From contig QCHE01000004.1 in the NCBI GenBank assembly GCA_003278065.1, forward strand, positions 1 to 64,000: a stretch of DNA of 64,000 nucleotides. The letters are read 5' to 3'. Both the position numbers and the translations under genes were made by a program. Positions 8,349-18,434 of this stretch are shown piece after piece. The DNA is from Pelagibacteraceae bacterium AG-390-O04 (lineage in GTDB: Bacteria > Pseudomonadota > Alphaproteobacteria > Pelagibacterales > Pelagibacteraceae). Every line of letters begins with the position of its first letter. Position 1 is the stretch's first letter. A model generated the notes under the pieces. That model was given only the letters and a program-made list of their open reading frames with translations. It had not been told where the DNA came from and did not search any database.

Positions 8349-8783
8349 ATGAATACTTACTTACTTTTTAAATCATTACATCTAATAGCGGTAATTTCTT
8401 GGATGGCTGGACTATTATATTTACCAAGAATTTTTGTTTATCACTCCCAAAATAATGCTCAACCAATTATTTCAGAAGTATTTAAAGTGATGGAAAAAAA
8501 ACTTTTCTATTACATAATGACTCCAGCAATGATTTTATCATGGATATTTGGTTTAATATTAATTCATGAAATTGGATTTGATAAATTGGGACAAAAATGG
8601 ATGATTTTAAAATTGATTTTTGTAGTTTTATTAACGCTTTATCATCTTTACCTTGGGAAAATTCTTGGCCAATTTAAACTAGACTCAAACAAGCATTCAC
8701 ATAAATTCTACAGATATATAAATGAAATACCCACATTATTGCTTATTTTAATCATTTTTGTTGTGATATTTAAGCCTATCTAG
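8349..8783 (+). CDS. hemJ: HemJ, protoporphyrinogen IX oxidase
   Basis: Membrane protein of 144 aa from the UPF0093/HemJ family, which oxidises protoporphyrinogen IX in many alphaproteobacteria and cyanobacteria that lack HemG and HemY. The first helix has FKSLHLIAVISWMAGLLYLPR with the conserved His and Trp. Three further hydrophobic helices and a KWMILKLIFVVLLTLYHLYLG segment follow. It starts 3 bases after hemH, so the order hemE-hemH-hemJ covers nearly the whole end of the pathway except coproporphyrinogen oxidase. Confidence 0.92.
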   Translation: MNTYLLFKSLHLIAVISWMAGLLYLPRIFVYHSQNNAQPIISEVFKVMEKKLFYYIMTPAMILSWIFGLILIHEIGFDKLGQKWMILKLIFVVLLTLYHLYLGKILGQFKLDSNKHSHKFYRYINEIPTLLLILIIFVVIFKPI

Positions 8784-8820
8784 GGTTGAATATTTATGAA
8801 TTGTATATATATTAGGTTAA

Positions 8821-8838
8821 TTATTAAGTCCTTAATAA
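8821..8838. promoter_or_regulatory. Hairpin in the rho leader
   Basis: TTATTAAG-TC-CTTAATAA is a perfect 8-bp inverted repeat ending ten bases before the rho ATG, followed by TTTT. It may be a weak terminator for hemJ or part of the rho leader, which is autoregulated in E. coli. It is all A/T except one pair, so it is weakly stable. Confidence 0.3.
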
Positions 8839-8847
8839 TTTTAAATC

Positions 8848-10116
8848 ATGAACATACAAGAACTAAAACTTAAATCATCTGAACAGCTTATTACACAAGC
8901 AGAAGAGCTTGGAATAGAAAATGCTAGTACGCTAAGAAAACAAGAAATACTTTTTGCAATTTTAAAAAAAGTTGCAGAAAAAGAGGAAATAACTGGTGCG
9001 GGAGTTTTACAATTACTACAGGATGGCTTTGGTTTTTTGAGAGCAATGGAATCAAATTACCTTCCGGGGCCAGATGATATTTATGTAAGCCCAAGTCAAA
9101 TAAGAAAATTTGGATTAAGAACAGGTGACACAGTAGAGGGTCCAGTTAGAGCCCCAAAAGAGGGAGAGCGATACTTCGCACTACTACAAGTAAGTAAAAT
9201 TAATTTTGAAGAACCTGAAAAAGCAAGACATAAAATTGCATTTGATAACCTCACACCATTGTATCCAGACAAACAGTTGATAATGGAAGTTGAAACTACA
9301 AAGGTTGAAAAGAAAACTGATCTTACACCAAGGTTAATTGATTTAGTAAGCCCAATTGGAAAAGGTCAAAGATCAATAATAATTTCCCCACCAAAAGCTG
9401 GTAAAACAATGATTTTACAAAGTATTGCAAACTCCATCGCAAAAAATTATCCAGAGTGTTACCTGATAGTATTACTAATTGATGAGCGTCCAGAAGAAGT
9501 TACTGATATGCAAAGAACTGTTAAGGGTGAAGTTATCAGCTCAACTTTTGATGAGCCTGCACAAAGACACGTGGCTGTTGCTGAAATGGTTATAGAGAAA
9601 GCAAAAAGATTAACAGAGCATAAAAAAGATGTTGTAATACTTTTAGATTCTATAACGAGATTAGGAAGAGCTTATAATGCAGTGATACCAAGTTCAGGAA
9701 AAGTTTTAACAGGTGGTGTCGATGCAAATGCACTACAAAGACCAAAAAGATTTTTTGGAGCAGCGAGAAACATTGAGGAAGGTGGTTCATTAACTATTAT
9801 TTCTACTGCTTTAATAGACACCGGAAGTAGAATGGACGAAGTTATCTTTGAAGAATTTAAAGGAACAGGAAATAGTGAAACTGTTTTAGACAGAAAAATT
9901 GCTGATAAAAGAATTTATCCTGCAATAGACATAACTAAATCTGGCACTAGACGAGAAGAGCTTTTGTTTGATAAAAATGACTTACAAAAAATGAATGTTT
10001 TAAGAAGAATTATTGCTCCAATGGGAACAATGGATGCTATTGAATTTATTAGCTCAAAATTAAAAGATACCAAAAACAATGCGGAATTCTTTAATTCAAT
10101 GAATAAACCTGCATAA
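8848..10116 (+). CDS. rho: Transcription termination factor Rho
   Basis: Hexameric RNA-dependent ATPase that terminates transcription. The N-terminal Rho domain starts with the helix [20 protein letters not shown], then the cold-shock-like RNA-binding domain ([39 protein letters not shown]). The ATPase core has the P-loop [12 protein letters not shown] near residue 180, Walker [17 protein letters not shown], and the Q-loop/R-loop region. The 422-aa length matches the core family without inserts. rho beside mnmE-mnmG-rsmG-parAB is a conserved origin-proximal order, here interrupted by one glycosyltransferase gene. Confidence 0.97.
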   Translation: MNIQELKLKSSEQLITQAEELGIENASTLRKQEILFAILKKVAEKEEITGAGVLQLLQDGFGFLRAMESNYLPGPDDIYVSPSQIRKFGLRTGDTVEGPVRAPKEGERYFALLQVSKINFEEPEKARHKIAFDNLTPLYPDKQLIMEVETTKVEKKTDLTPRLIDLVSPIGKGQRSIIISPPKAGKTMILQSIANSIAKNYPECYLIVLLIDERPEEVTDMQRTVKGEVISSTFDEPAQRHVAVAEMVIEKAKRLTEHKKDVVILLDSITRLGRAYNAVIPSSGKVLTGGVDANALQRPKRFFGAARNIEEGGSLTIISTALIDTGSRMDEVIFEEFKGTGNSETVLDRKIADKRIYPAIDITKSGTRREELLFDKNDLQKMNVLRRIIAPMGTMDAIEFISSKLKDTKNNAEFFNSMNKPA

Positions 10117-10157
10117 TTTTTTTATTATTTCCTAAGATTTGTTGTATTATTTTTTCT

Positions 10158-11840
10158 ATGGAGACTAATAGTGCAGATTTAAAAAAACTTTTTAATGAAA
10201 AAAAATATTCAATAATTGTTGATATTATTGAAAATAAAATTAGTGAGAAAGATAAAAATTCCGGACTATTAAATTTATTAGGAGTTTGTAAATTTTTAAA
10301 TAATAGCAACAAAGAAACTCTTAAATCTGCAAAAGACGATTTTAGAAGAGCATATTTAAAAGAAAAAGACACTCCAAATGCATTTCATGCTCTTAAGAAT
10401 TTTATAAATATCTCAATGGATTTATTTGATATTGAGTTTAGATCGGGAGAGGCTTGTAACGAAAAAATTTTTGAAGAAATACTTTCATATTTTAATGAAA
10501 ATGAGGATTATTTTAAAAAAAATGAAGGACTTGCACAATCAATTATTAGAGTATTTAAACGAAATTTAGATCTAGATAATGTAATTAATTATTTAAAAAA
10601 AATAATTGAACTTAATGATAAGAATATAGACGCTTTATGTACATATATTTATTTTAATTGTTTTAAAAATGACTGGAATCAAAAAAATTTTTTAGAATAT
10701 TCTAGATTATTAAATAAAAAACTACCGTTATATCCAAAAGAAAAGTTAACAAGTTTAAAAGAAAATAAAGATAAAAAAATTAATTTAGCCTTTTTATCTT
10801 CTGACATAAGATCAAATCATTCCGTAAGTTTTTTCTTAAAAACAGTTTTAATAAATTATAACAAAGAAAAATTTAATATTTTCATATATTTCAATAATCA
10901 AAAAGAAGATAAAACATCTAACGAATTTAAAAAATATGTTTTTAAATCAAGAAATATTTTTCATTTAAATGATATTGAAGCAATTAATTTAATTAGATCC
11001 GATAAAATCGATATAATTATTGATCTAATGGGTATAACATCGAGTCATCGATTGCCATTATTCAAAAACCGCATAGCGAAAAACCAATTACTGTGGTGTG
11101 GTTATAATAATACAACAGGCGTTGATCACATGGATTATTTGATTTCCGATAAATATTTAATTTTAGAAAATGAAGAAAATTTATATTCAGAAAAAATTAT
11201 TCGTTTAGAAAATATTTGGAACTGTCACTCAGGATTTTCAGGAAATAGAGAATTTATTGAAGCACCATTTAAAACTAATAAATATGTTACTTTTTGTTCA
11301 TTTAACAATTTTAGAAAAATTAATGATAATGTCATAAATGTTTGGTCATCTATTTTAAAACAAGTACCTAATTCCAAATTAATTTTGTCCCCATCCGATA
11401 CTGCCTCTTTTTCAATCATATCGAAAAAATTTAAAAATAAAGGTGTTTTAGACTCAATAATTTTTCAAACATATAAAAAAAATTATGAGGACCATTTGAA
11501 TGAATATAAAAATATTGATATTGCACTTGATACTTTCCCCTACAATGGAGTCACAACATCTTTTGAAGCAATTTGGATGGGTGTTCCAGTTTTAACTATA
11601 AAAGGATATAATTTTAATTCTCGCACAGGTGAGTCTATTAATAATAATCTGGATTTAAAAGAGTTAGTAAGTGAAGATGAAGAAGATTATATTAAAAAGG
11701 CCGTGTCTTATTGTGCAGATACAGATAAAATTATAAATTTAAGGAAAATAATCTTTGACAAAGCACTAAAGTCTCCTTTATTTGATAAAGAAAAATTTTC
11801 AAATCAATTTTATACTTCTCTAGAAAAAATAAATAAATAA
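10158..11840 (+). CDS. OGT/SPINDLY-family (GT41) glycosyltransferase
   Basis: 560-aa protein with a helical, TPR-like N-terminal half (to about residue 200) and a C-terminal GT41 catalytic region like eukaryotic O-GlcNAc transferase. LAFLSSDIRSNHSVSFFL matches the OGT segment with the catalytic-site His. IDLMGITSSHRLPLFKNR, LWCGYNNTTGVDHMDYLISD and LDTFPYNGVTTSFEAIWMGVPVLT complete the UDP-sugar site. Acceptor and sugar are unknown; bacterial members may modify proteins or take part in surface glycosylation. It stands alone between rho and mnmE, where this chromosomal block normally has no such gene, with very lysine- and asparagine-rich composition. Probably a lineage-specific insertion. Confidence 0.85.
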   Translation: METNSADLKKLFNEKKYSIIVDIIENKISEKDKNSGLLNLLGVCKFLNNSNKETLKSAKDDFRRAYLKEKDTPNAFHALKNFINISMDLFDIEFRSGEACNEKIFEEILSYFNENEDYFKKNEGLAQSIIRVFKRNLDLDNVINYLKKIIELNDKNIDALCTYIYFNCFKNDWNQKNFLEYSRLLNKKLPLYPKEKLTSLKENKDKKINLAFLSSDIRSNHSVSFFLKTVLINYNKEKFNIFIYFNNQKEDKTSNEFKKYVFKSRNIFHLNDIEAINLIRSDKIDIIIDLMGITSSHRLPLFKNRIAKNQLLWCGYNNTTGVDHMDYLISDKYLILENEENLYSEKIIRLENIWNCHSGFSGNREFIEAPFKTNKYVTFCSFNNFRKINDNVINVWSSILKQVPNSKLILSPSDTASFSIISKKFKNKGVLDSIIFQTYKKNYEDHLNEYKNIDIALDTFPYNGVTTSFEAIWMGVPVLTIKGYNFNSRTGESINNNLDLKELVSEDEEDYIKKAVSYCADTDKIINLRKIIFDKALKSPLFDKEKFSNQFYTSLEKINK

Positions 11841-11852
11841 TTACTTAATGAT

Positions 11853-13184
11853 ATGAATATTTATGCTTTATCCTCCGGTCCAGGAACATCTGGTATAGCA
11901 GTAATAAGAATTTCAGGTAAAGATACATCCGAAATTATAAAATCTATCACTCAAAAACCTGTTCCGAAGCCAAGAGAGGCAACATTAAGAAAAATAAACA
12001 ATATCAACACTTATAAGCTGATTGATGAGGGGATAATATTGTGGTTTCCTGGCCCTCAGAGCTACACAGGTGAGGATATGGCAGAAATCCAAGTGCATGG
12101 TGGAAAAGCCGTAATTCAAGCTGTCCTTAATTCAATTTCAAGTTTTAAAGATTGTCGTTTAGCGGAGCCAGGAGAATTTACTAAGTTAGCTTTTCAAAAT
12201 GGCAAGATAAATTTGCTTAAAGCAGAAAGCATTGCAGATTTGATTTCAGCAGAAACTGAAATCCAAAGATTACAAGCTATTAAAATAATGAAAGGAAAAT
12301 CTTCTGAGAAATTTAATCAATTAAGAGACAAATTATTAAAAACTCTTTCATTTGTTGAAGCTAAAATAGATTTTCCCGAGGAAGATCTTCCAGAAGAAAA
12401 TTTAAAAAAAATAAAAAAAGATTCTTCATCAGTTCTAAATGAAATAAATAAAATTTTGAATGATCAAAAAGTTGGAGAAATAATTCGTGAAGGATTTAAA
12501 ATTGCAATTGTAGGACCAACAAACGCAGGTAAATCCAGTCTATTAAATAATCTATCTAATAGAGAAGTTGCTATAGTTTCAGAAATGGCTGGAACCACAA
12601 GAGATGTTATTGAAACACATTTAAATATAGATGGATATCCTGTAATAATTTCTGATACAGCTGGTATAAGAGATTCAAAAGATGAAATTGAAAAAAAAGG
12701 AATTAAATTATCTCTTAGTAAAGCCGAAAATGCAGACTTAAAATTAGTAGTAGTAGATGCTAAAAGGGTTGATATTAGCGGCTTTTTGAATGATTTATTA
12801 AAAAAAGATGCGATATTAGTAGTTAATAAATCAGATCTTTTAAAAGAAAAATTAGACCCAGAAATTTATAAGCTTGAACATGTTCTAATTTCACTAAAAG
12901 ATAATTTAAATGTCGATAAATTAATTTCTAAAATAAAAAATAATTTAAAAAATAAATTTATATCTGAAGAGGATATTTTAATCACTAGGGAAAGACATAG
13001 ACAACATTTATTGCAGTGTGCAGATTATTTAAAAAATTTTTTGGATAAAAATGATAAAAAGGATTTTGACAAAGCAGCTGAGGATTTGAGATTAGCAACT
13101 AGACATTTAGGTATGATTGTTGGAAAAGTTGATGTAGAGGAGATATTAGGTAGTATTTTCAACGATTTTTGTATTGGAAAATAA
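11853..13184 (+). CDS. mnmE: tRNA modification GTPase MnmE
   Basis: With MnmG installs the cmnm5 group on wobble U34 of tRNAs. The N-terminal folate-binding domain begins MNIYALSSGPGTSGIAVIR. The helical domain is interrupted near residue 220 by the G domain with P-loop GPTNAGKSSLLNN, G2 GTTRD, G3 DTAGI and G4 NKSD. The C-terminal FCIGK motif carries the essential Cys. The 443-aa length is normal. It starts 12 bases after the glycosyltransferase stop, so the two may be co-transcribed. Confidence 0.96.
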   Translation: MNIYALSSGPGTSGIAVIRISGKDTSEIIKSITQKPVPKPREATLRKINNINTYKLIDEGIILWFPGPQSYTGEDMAEIQVHGGKAVIQAVLNSISSFKDCRLAEPGEFTKLAFQNGKINLLKAESIADLISAETEIQRLQAIKIMKGKSSEKFNQLRDKLLKTLSFVEAKIDFPEEDLPEENLKKIKKDSSSVLNEINKILNDQKVGEIIREGFKIAIVGPTNAGKSSLLNNLSNREVAIVSEMAGTTRDVIETHLNIDGYPVIISDTAGIRDSKDEIEKKGIKLSLSKAENADLKLVVVDAKRVDISGFLNDLLKKDAILVVNKSDLLKEKLDPEIYKLEHVLISLKDNLNVDKLISKIKNNLKNKFISEEDILITRERHRQHLLQCADYLKNFLDKNDKKDFDKAAEDLRLATRHLGMIVGKVDVEEILGSIFNDFCIGK

Positions 13185-13300
13185 TATCGATTTTACTGTA
13201 TTTTAAGGCCTTTTTTCACTATTTTCGTTGATAAATATAGCTTATTTAAGAAAAAAAACTCAAATCTTGTAAATATTTTAATCGAATATAAATTTAAATC

Positions 13301-15172
13301 ATGAAAAAAGATTTATCTTTTGATGTAGTAGTGATTGGTGGAGGCCATGCAGGTTGTGAAGCAGCAGCAGCATCCGCACGGCTTGGAATTAACACCGCCC
13401 TCTTCACTCACAATAAAGACACTATAGGTGAAATGTCATGTAATCCTGCTATCGGTGGTTTAGGCAAAGGACATTTGGTAAGAGAAATTGATGCTTTAGA
13501 TGGGGTGATGGGTGAGGTAGCTGATAAATCTGGAATTCAATTTAAACTGTTAAATAGGAGTAGAGGACCAGCAGTAAGAGGACCTCGAACTCAATCCGAT
13601 AGATCACTATATCGTAAATTTATGCAAGAAAAACTTGTAAACTACTGTAATTTAAGCATTTTTTCTGATCCGGTAATTAAGTTTATTTTTTCAAATAACG
13701 AAATAAATGGATTTATAACAGAAAAAGGTAACAAAGTAAGTTGTAGTAAGTTAATCTTAACAACAGGCACATTTTTAAATGGTTTGATACATATTGGAGA
13801 TGAGAAAACGCCAGCAGGTCGATTTAATGAAAAACCTAGCACAGGTTTAAGTGAACAGTTAGATAAATACAATTTTAAGATTGGTAGATTAAAAACTGGA
13901 ACACCCCCTAGATTAGATTCTAGGACTATTAACTTTGAAAATTTAGAAAAACAATTCGCTGATGATAAACCTTATTTTTTTTCTTTCTTAACAAAAAAAA
14001 ATTTAAATAAGCAGGTCTCGTGCTCAATGACCTATACGAATGAAAAGGTTCATAAGATTATTGAAAAGAATTTAACTAAAAGTGCTATGTACTCAGGTAG
14101 CATTCAAGGTGTTGGCCCAAGATATTGTCCTTCGATAGAGGATAAGATTGTAAAATTCGCAGATAAAACCAGGCATCAGATATTTTTAGAGCCAGAAGGC
14201 CTTAATGATCACACTATATATCCAAATGGCATATCCACATCTCTACCAGAGGTTGTGCAATACGAAATACTCAACAATATCAATGGTTTAGAAGACGTAA
14301 AAATAATTAGGCCTGGATATGCTATAGAATACGACTACATTGACCCTAGAGAACTTTTTCTGACATTGGAAACAAAAAAAATAAAGAATTTATATCTTGC
14401 TGGACAAATTAATGGAACCACAGGATATGAGGAAGCAGCAGCTCAAGGTCTTATAGCAGGTATTAATGCTGCTCTTTCTATTAAAAATATGGAGCCTTTT
14501 ATCTTGGACAGATCTGATGCTTATATTGGAGTAATGATCGATGATTTGGTAACCAAAGGTGTTGCTGAACCATATAGAATGTTTACATCTCGAGCTGAGT
14601 ATAGATTAAGCCTAAGATCTGATAATGCAGATTTGAGGCTCACCAATAAAGGTATTAAGATTGGACTAATATCAGAGCCTAGAAAACAAGCTTTTGAGGA
14701 TAAATTTGTTAAATTAAGCAAAATCTCTATGCAAATGAATATTCTTAATATATCTCCCTCTAGAGCAGATAAATTTGGTATTAAAATAGCGAAAGATGGT
14801 GTTTTTAGAACTGCAGAAGAAATTTTGACCCAAAAAGGTGTAAATATGAAGAAAATTAGAGGTATTTGGCCTGAAATCTTAGATCATGGTGATGAGATAG
14901 ATGAGCAGATCGAGATCAACTCCCATTATCGAGGCTATTTAAAAAAACAAAAAGCCGATATTTTAGCTTTTAAGAGAGATGAGAACTTATTAATTCCAAA
15001 TAACATTGATTACGATCAATTTTCTGGTCTTTCTAATGAGGTAAAAGCTAAATTTAAGGAAATTAGACCCAAAACTATGGGTCAGGCACTTAGAATAGAT
15101 GGAATTACCCCTGCTGCTGTATATATTTTGTTGTCACACGTTAAAAGAAAGTCTATTAAGCATATAGCTTAA
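13301..15172 (+). CDS. mnmG: MnmG, tRNA wobble-uridine carboxymethylaminomethylation FAD enzyme
   Basis: FAD- and NADH-dependent partner of MnmE. FAD-binding [19 protein letters not shown] is at the N-terminus, [20 protein letters not shown] follows, and [13 protein letters not shown] is the second signature. The middle holds GTGTFLNG-type and [13 protein letters not shown] blocks. [19 protein letters not shown] is the FAD-closing motif, and the C-terminal helical domain ends with [16 protein letters not shown]. The 623-aa length is normal. Its stop TAATGG overlaps the rsmG start. Confidence 0.97.
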   Translation: MKKDLSFDVVVIGGGHAGCEAAAASARLGINTALFTHNKDTIGEMSCNPAIGGLGKGHLVREIDALDGVMGEVADKSGIQFKLLNRSRGPAVRGPRTQSDRSLYRKFMQEKLVNYCNLSIFSDPVIKFIFSNNEINGFITEKGNKVSCSKLILTTGTFLNGLIHIGDEKTPAGRFNEKPSTGLSEQLDKYNFKIGRLKTGTPPRLDSRTINFENLEKQFADDKPYFFSFLTKKNLNKQVSCSMTYTNEKVHKIIEKNLTKSAMYSGSIQGVGPRYCPSIEDKIVKFADKTRHQIFLEPEGLNDHTIYPNGISTSLPEVVQYEILNNINGLEDVKIIRPGYAIEYDYIDPRELFLTLETKKIKNLYLAGQINGTTGYEEAAAQGLIAGINAALSIKNMEPFILDRSDAYIGVMIDDLVTKGVAEPYRMFTSRAEYRLSLRSDNADLRLTNKGIKIGLISEPRKQAFEDKFVKLSKISMQMNILNISPSRADKFGIKIAKDGVFRTAEEILTQKGVNMKKIRGIWPEILDHGDEIDEQIEINSHYRGYLKKQKADILAFKRDENLLIPNNIDYDQFSGLSNEVKAKFKEIRPKTMGQALRIDGITPAAVYILLSHVKRKSIKHIA

Positions 15173-15819
15173 TGGATAACATAATTTTAAATTCTTATTC
15201 TAAAATTTCAGATTTAAATGTTTCACGTGAAACTTGTAATGAGCTCGAGAGCTTAATTTCTATGATTCAAGCAAAAAACAGAGAAATTAACATTATAAGT
15301 AAAAAAATATATGAAAAAGAGGCAATAAGAGAGCGACATATTATTGATTCTGCACAAATCATTGATTTTGTTGATTTAAATTGTAATACAACCTCTGATT
15401 TAGGTACAGGAGGAGGTATGCCTGGTCTAATAGTAGCAATAGTAATGAAACAAATTAAAAATAGTATGAAAGTTACTCTTTACGAAAAAAGCTACCATAA
15501 ATGTGTCTTTTTAAAAGAAGTTTCGAAAAAATTGAATTTGAACACAGAAATAATTCAAAAAGATATTTTTACAGTTAAAAATATTGAAACAGGAACAATA
15601 ATGTCGAGAGCTTTTAAACCAATGCCAGTTATTCTTAATTTAATAAATCAAAATTTTAAAAAACATAAAAATGTTATTTTATTTATGGGAAACACAGGAA
15701 GAAAAATATTGAATGAAACTCTTAAAGAGTGGGATTTGGATTTTGAAGAAAAAAAAAGTTTAACAAGCGAAGGCTCTTTTATATTAAACATAAAAAAAAT
15801 AAGAAAAAAAATTTCATGA
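15172..15819 (+). CDS. rsmG: 16S rRNA (guanine527-N7)-methyltransferase RsmG
   Basis: Methylates G527 of 16S rRNA with S-adenosylmethionine. The SAM motif SDLGTGGGMPGLIVAI is near residue 80, followed by VTLYEKSYHKCVFLKEV and the substrate-site SRAFKPM. The N-terminal NVSRET is the widespread RsmG segment whose DNA encodes a parS site (see separate feature). The 215-aa length is normal. It overlaps mnmG by one base and parA by four. Confidence 0.94.
   Translation: MDNIILNSYSKISDLNVSRETCNELESLISMIQAKNREINIISKKIYEKEAIRERHIIDSAQIIDFVDLNCNTTSDLGTGGGMPGLIVAIVMKQIKNSMKVTLYEKSYHKCVFLKEVSKKLNLNTEIIQKDIFTVKNIETGTIMSRAFKPMPVILNLINQNFKKHKNVILFMGNTGRKILNETLKEWDLDFEEKKSLTSEGSFILNIKKIRKKIS
15219..15234. 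promoter_or_regulatory. parS: parS centromere site inside rsmG
   Basis: TGTTTCACGTGAAACT matches 15 of 16 bases of the parS palindrome TGTTTCACGTGAAACA. It lies within the 5' part of rsmG, 0.6 kb before parA. ParB would load here and spread for chromosome segregation. I noticed no second copy in the window. Confidence 0.88.
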
Positions 15820-16610
15820 AAATTATTTCAATAATTAATCAAAAAGGTGGGGTAGGGAAAACAACTACTGTAATAAATCTAGCTTCAGCATTATCTCAAC
15901 AAGGAAAAAAAATTTTAGTAATTGATTTAGATCCTCAGGGAAACGCTACAACAGGATTAGGACTCTCTAACACAGAGCAATCAGATCTTACAATTTATGG
16001 CATTCTTAACGGGACAAGCTCAATTACAGATGTTATTAAAAAAACAGATTTTAAAAATCTGGATTTAATACCATCAAATGTTGATCTGTCTGGTTTGGAG
16101 GTAGAAACGGCTGGAGATAGTGATAGAGCTTTTATATTGAAGGGCAAATTAACCGCTTATTTGAATGATTCTAGAGCCTTTTATGACTATGTTTTAATAG
16201 ATTGCCCACCATCTTTAAGTTTGCTGACCGTTATGGCTTTAGTATCATCTAACTCATTGTTAGTTCCTCTTCAAACAGAATTTTTTGCATTGGAGGGTCT
16301 GACACAGCTAATGAAAACTATAGAAAGAATAAAAGTCAATTTAAATCCAAATTTAGAAATGCAAGGTATACTTCTGACTATGTACGATAAAAGAAATAAA
16401 CTTTCTTCAGAGGTAGAATCAGAAGCTAGAAATTATTTTAAAGAAAAAGTGTATCAAACTGTTATTCCAAGAAATGTAAGATTGTCAGAAGCACCCTCTC
16501 ACGGAATACCAGTTTTAATATATGATAAAAATTGTCCTGGTAGTAAAGCTTACTACGGGTTTACAGATGAGTTTATGAATCAAGAAAATAATATTGGAAG
16601 TGCAGCATAA
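15816..16610 (+). CDS. parA: ParA chromosome-partitioning ATPase (Soj)
   Basis: Deviant Walker A ATPase of the ParA/MinD superfamily. NQKGGVGKTTTVINLASAL at the N-terminus, DLDPQGNATTGLG (Walker A'), and YVLIDCPPSLSLLTVMAL (Walker B) are present, with ExRNVRLSEAPSHG-type sequence near the end. The 264-aa length is typical of chromosomal ParA without an N-terminal HTH domain. The stop and parB start overlap (TAATGG). Works with ParB and parS to move the replicated origin. Confidence 0.96.
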   Translation: MKIISIINQKGGVGKTTTVINLASALSQQGKKILVIDLDPQGNATTGLGLSNTEQSDLTIYGILNGTSSITDVIKKTDFKNLDLIPSNVDLSGLEVETAGDSDRAFILKGKLTAYLNDSRAFYDYVLIDCPPSLSLLTVMALVSSNSLLVPLQTEFFALEGLTQLMKTIERIKVNLNPNLEMQGILLTMYDKRNKLSSEVESEARNYFKEKVYQTVIPRNVRLSEAPSHGIPVLIYDKNCPGSKAYYGFTDEFMNQENNIGSAA

Positions 16611-17458
16611 TGGACTCAAATAAAATCAAAAAAGGCTTAGGACGTGGTCTATCTTCATTAATTGGTGAGAGCAGTAAAGACATAAAAACTAATAAGTTAA
16701 GATTGAATGATTTAATCCCAAATAGTTATCAACCAAGAAAAAATTTCGATGAAGATAGTTTAAATGATTTAACTAATTCAATAAAAGAAAGAGGCGTAAT
16801 TCAACCAATCATAGTTAGAAAATCAAAAAAAGAAAATTCGAAACACGAAATTATAGCTGGAGAGAGAAGGTGGCTTGCCGCTCAAAAAGCGGGACTAAAT
16901 GATATTCCGGTTGTAGTTGTAGAAGCTGATGATTTGAAATCATTAGAATTTGCAATAGTTGAAAATGTTCAAAGGCATGATTTAAATCCCTTGGAGGAAG
17001 CTCAAGGGTACAAACGTTTAATCAATGAATTTGCATATGATCAGGAAAAAGTATCTAAATTCATTGGAAAAAGCAGAAGTTATATAACAAATTCTTTGAG
17101 AATTTTAACTCTTCCAAATGAAGTAATAAAATTAATAGAGGGAAAAAAACTTACAACAGGCCATGCTAAAATCTTGGTAGGCTTAGAAAATTCAGTTTTT
17201 GTGGCAAACAAGATTGTCGAAAAAAAATTGTCTGTAAGACAGGCAGAAAATTTTGTTAAAATTTTTAAATCAAAAAAACAAAAAAATAGTAATTTTAAAG
17301 ATTCTAATATAATCGATTTAGAAAAATCTATTATCGAAAAAATTGGCCTTTCTGTATCAATTAAAAACAATAAAAAAAACCAAGGAAGTATTACTTTTTC
17401 ATATAAAGAAATTAACCAATTAAATAAAATAATTGAAATTATAAAATCTTATTATTAG
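16610..17458 (+). CDS. parB: ParB chromosome-partitioning protein
   Basis: CTP-dependent clamp that binds parS. The N-terminus GLGRGLSSLIG is the ParA-stimulating region. IIAGERRWLAAQKAGL is the GERR box of the CTPase domain, ENVQRHDLNPLEEAQGY is the ENVQR box, and a helix-turn-helix follows around VSKFIGKSRSYITNSLRIL. The C-terminal dimerisation domain ends in LNKIIEIIKS. The 282-aa length is normal. Its 3' end overlaps the convergent holA by 20 bases. Confidence 0.96.
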   Translation: MDSNKIKKGLGRGLSSLIGESSKDIKTNKLRLNDLIPNSYQPRKNFDEDSLNDLTNSIKERGVIQPIIVRKSKKENSKHEIIAGERRWLAAQKAGLNDIPVVVVEADDLKSLEFAIVENVQRHDLNPLEEAQGYKRLINEFAYDQEKVSKFIGKSRSYITNSLRILTLPNEVIKLIEGKKLTTGHAKILVGLENSVFVANKIVEKKLSVRQAENFVKIFKSKKQKNSNFKDSNIIDLEKSIIEKIGLSVSIKNNKKNQGSITFSYKEINQLNKIIEIIKSYY

Positions 17459-18434
17459 GTGAGTTCAAGCTTTGAAAAATAAAGTCATTAATAATATGAT
17501 TGGAACTGTACGAATTTTTTTTTATCAAAAGTTCTATAGAATTTGTATGTTTGATAAAATTTTTAATTTGTCCCAAAGACCAGATTTTTAATTGTTGTTT
17601 TATTAAATCTTTATCTTTCCAAAATATTGGTGGTTTATAAGATGATATTACTTCATCAATATTTTTTTTAATTTCTAAGTTTTTTTTGAGTTTTTCAAGT
17701 CGTTTTAATTTATATAAAAAGTTTCTGATAATTAAAATATTTTCTTCAGGTGAAGGATTGTTTTCATTTAAAATATTTAATGTTTTTTTTGTATTTTTTG
17801 CTAAGCATTGATCAGTTAATTCAGATATTTCATAATTTTCTGCTAAATTAGTAAGTTTTAAAATTTGATCAATTTCAATAGTTTTTTTCTTATGGCTAAA
17901 ACAAGCAATTTTTTCTAATTCATTTACTAAATTAATCCGATCATTTTTTGCTCTTTCAATTATTAAATTAATACTTTGATTTGATAATTTTAGATTTTTA
18001 CTTTTCAAATAATTTTGAGCTAGTGATGAAAGTGTTTGATAATTGTCTTCATAGAAAGGTATAGAAATTAATTTTTTTTCAGTTTCAAAAAATTTTCTCA
18101 ATTTTGATTTTTTATCAAGTATCTCTGAGTTAATTATAATTACATCGTCGTCTAGTTGTTTATCTGTCAATTCTTCTATAATAGGAAGAATTTTATCTGT
18201 TGCTCTGTTTATAACAATTAATTTTTCTTCTTCAAAAAAAGATTTATTTAAAAAAATATTAAAAAAATTTTCAGTATCTTCTAGAATAAATTTTTCATCA
18301 TAATTATTTATTTTTTTTTCACCTTTTTTTTTTAATAATATATCTTTTTTTAATCCTTCATTTTTTCCATGAAATAAATAAAATTTATTTTTTTTGAAGT
18401 CTATTTTATTTAGTTCATAAGACTTTATAATCAT
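17439..18434 (-). CDS. holA: DNA polymerase III delta subunit
   Basis: Clamp-loader delta subunit that opens the beta clamp. The sequence is divergent and lysine-rich. YLFHGKNEGLKKDILL at the start and the INLVNELEKIACF helix near the middle (RxxLxxELxKL in homologues) fit HolA, as does the helical C-terminal third. The 331-aa length is normal. Position after lptE and leuS on the same strand is the standard proteobacterial order leuS-lptE-holA, which strengthens the call. Confidence 0.88.
   Translation of the reverse strand: MIIKSYELNKIDFKKNKFYLFHGKNEGLKKDILLKKKGEKKINNYDEKFILEDTENFFNIFLNKSFFEEEKLIVINRATDKILPIIEELTDKQLDDDVIIINSEILDKKSKLRKFFETEKKLISIPFYEDNYQTLSSLAQNYLKSKNLKLSNQSINLIIERAKNDRINLVNELEKIACFSHKKKTIEIDQILKLTNLAENYEISELTDQCLAKNTKKTLNILNENNPSPEENILIIRNFLYKLKRLEKLKKNLEIKKNIDEVISSYKPPIFWKDKDLIKQQLKIWSLGQIKNFIKHTNSIELLIKKNSYSSNHIINDFIFQSLNSPNNKIL

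Noticed and set aside
10091-10372. Minus-strand ORF of 93 aa between rho and the glycosyltransferase
   Set aside because: Mostly antisense to the start of the glycosyltransferase gene; hydrophobic only because it mirrors Lys/Asn codons.
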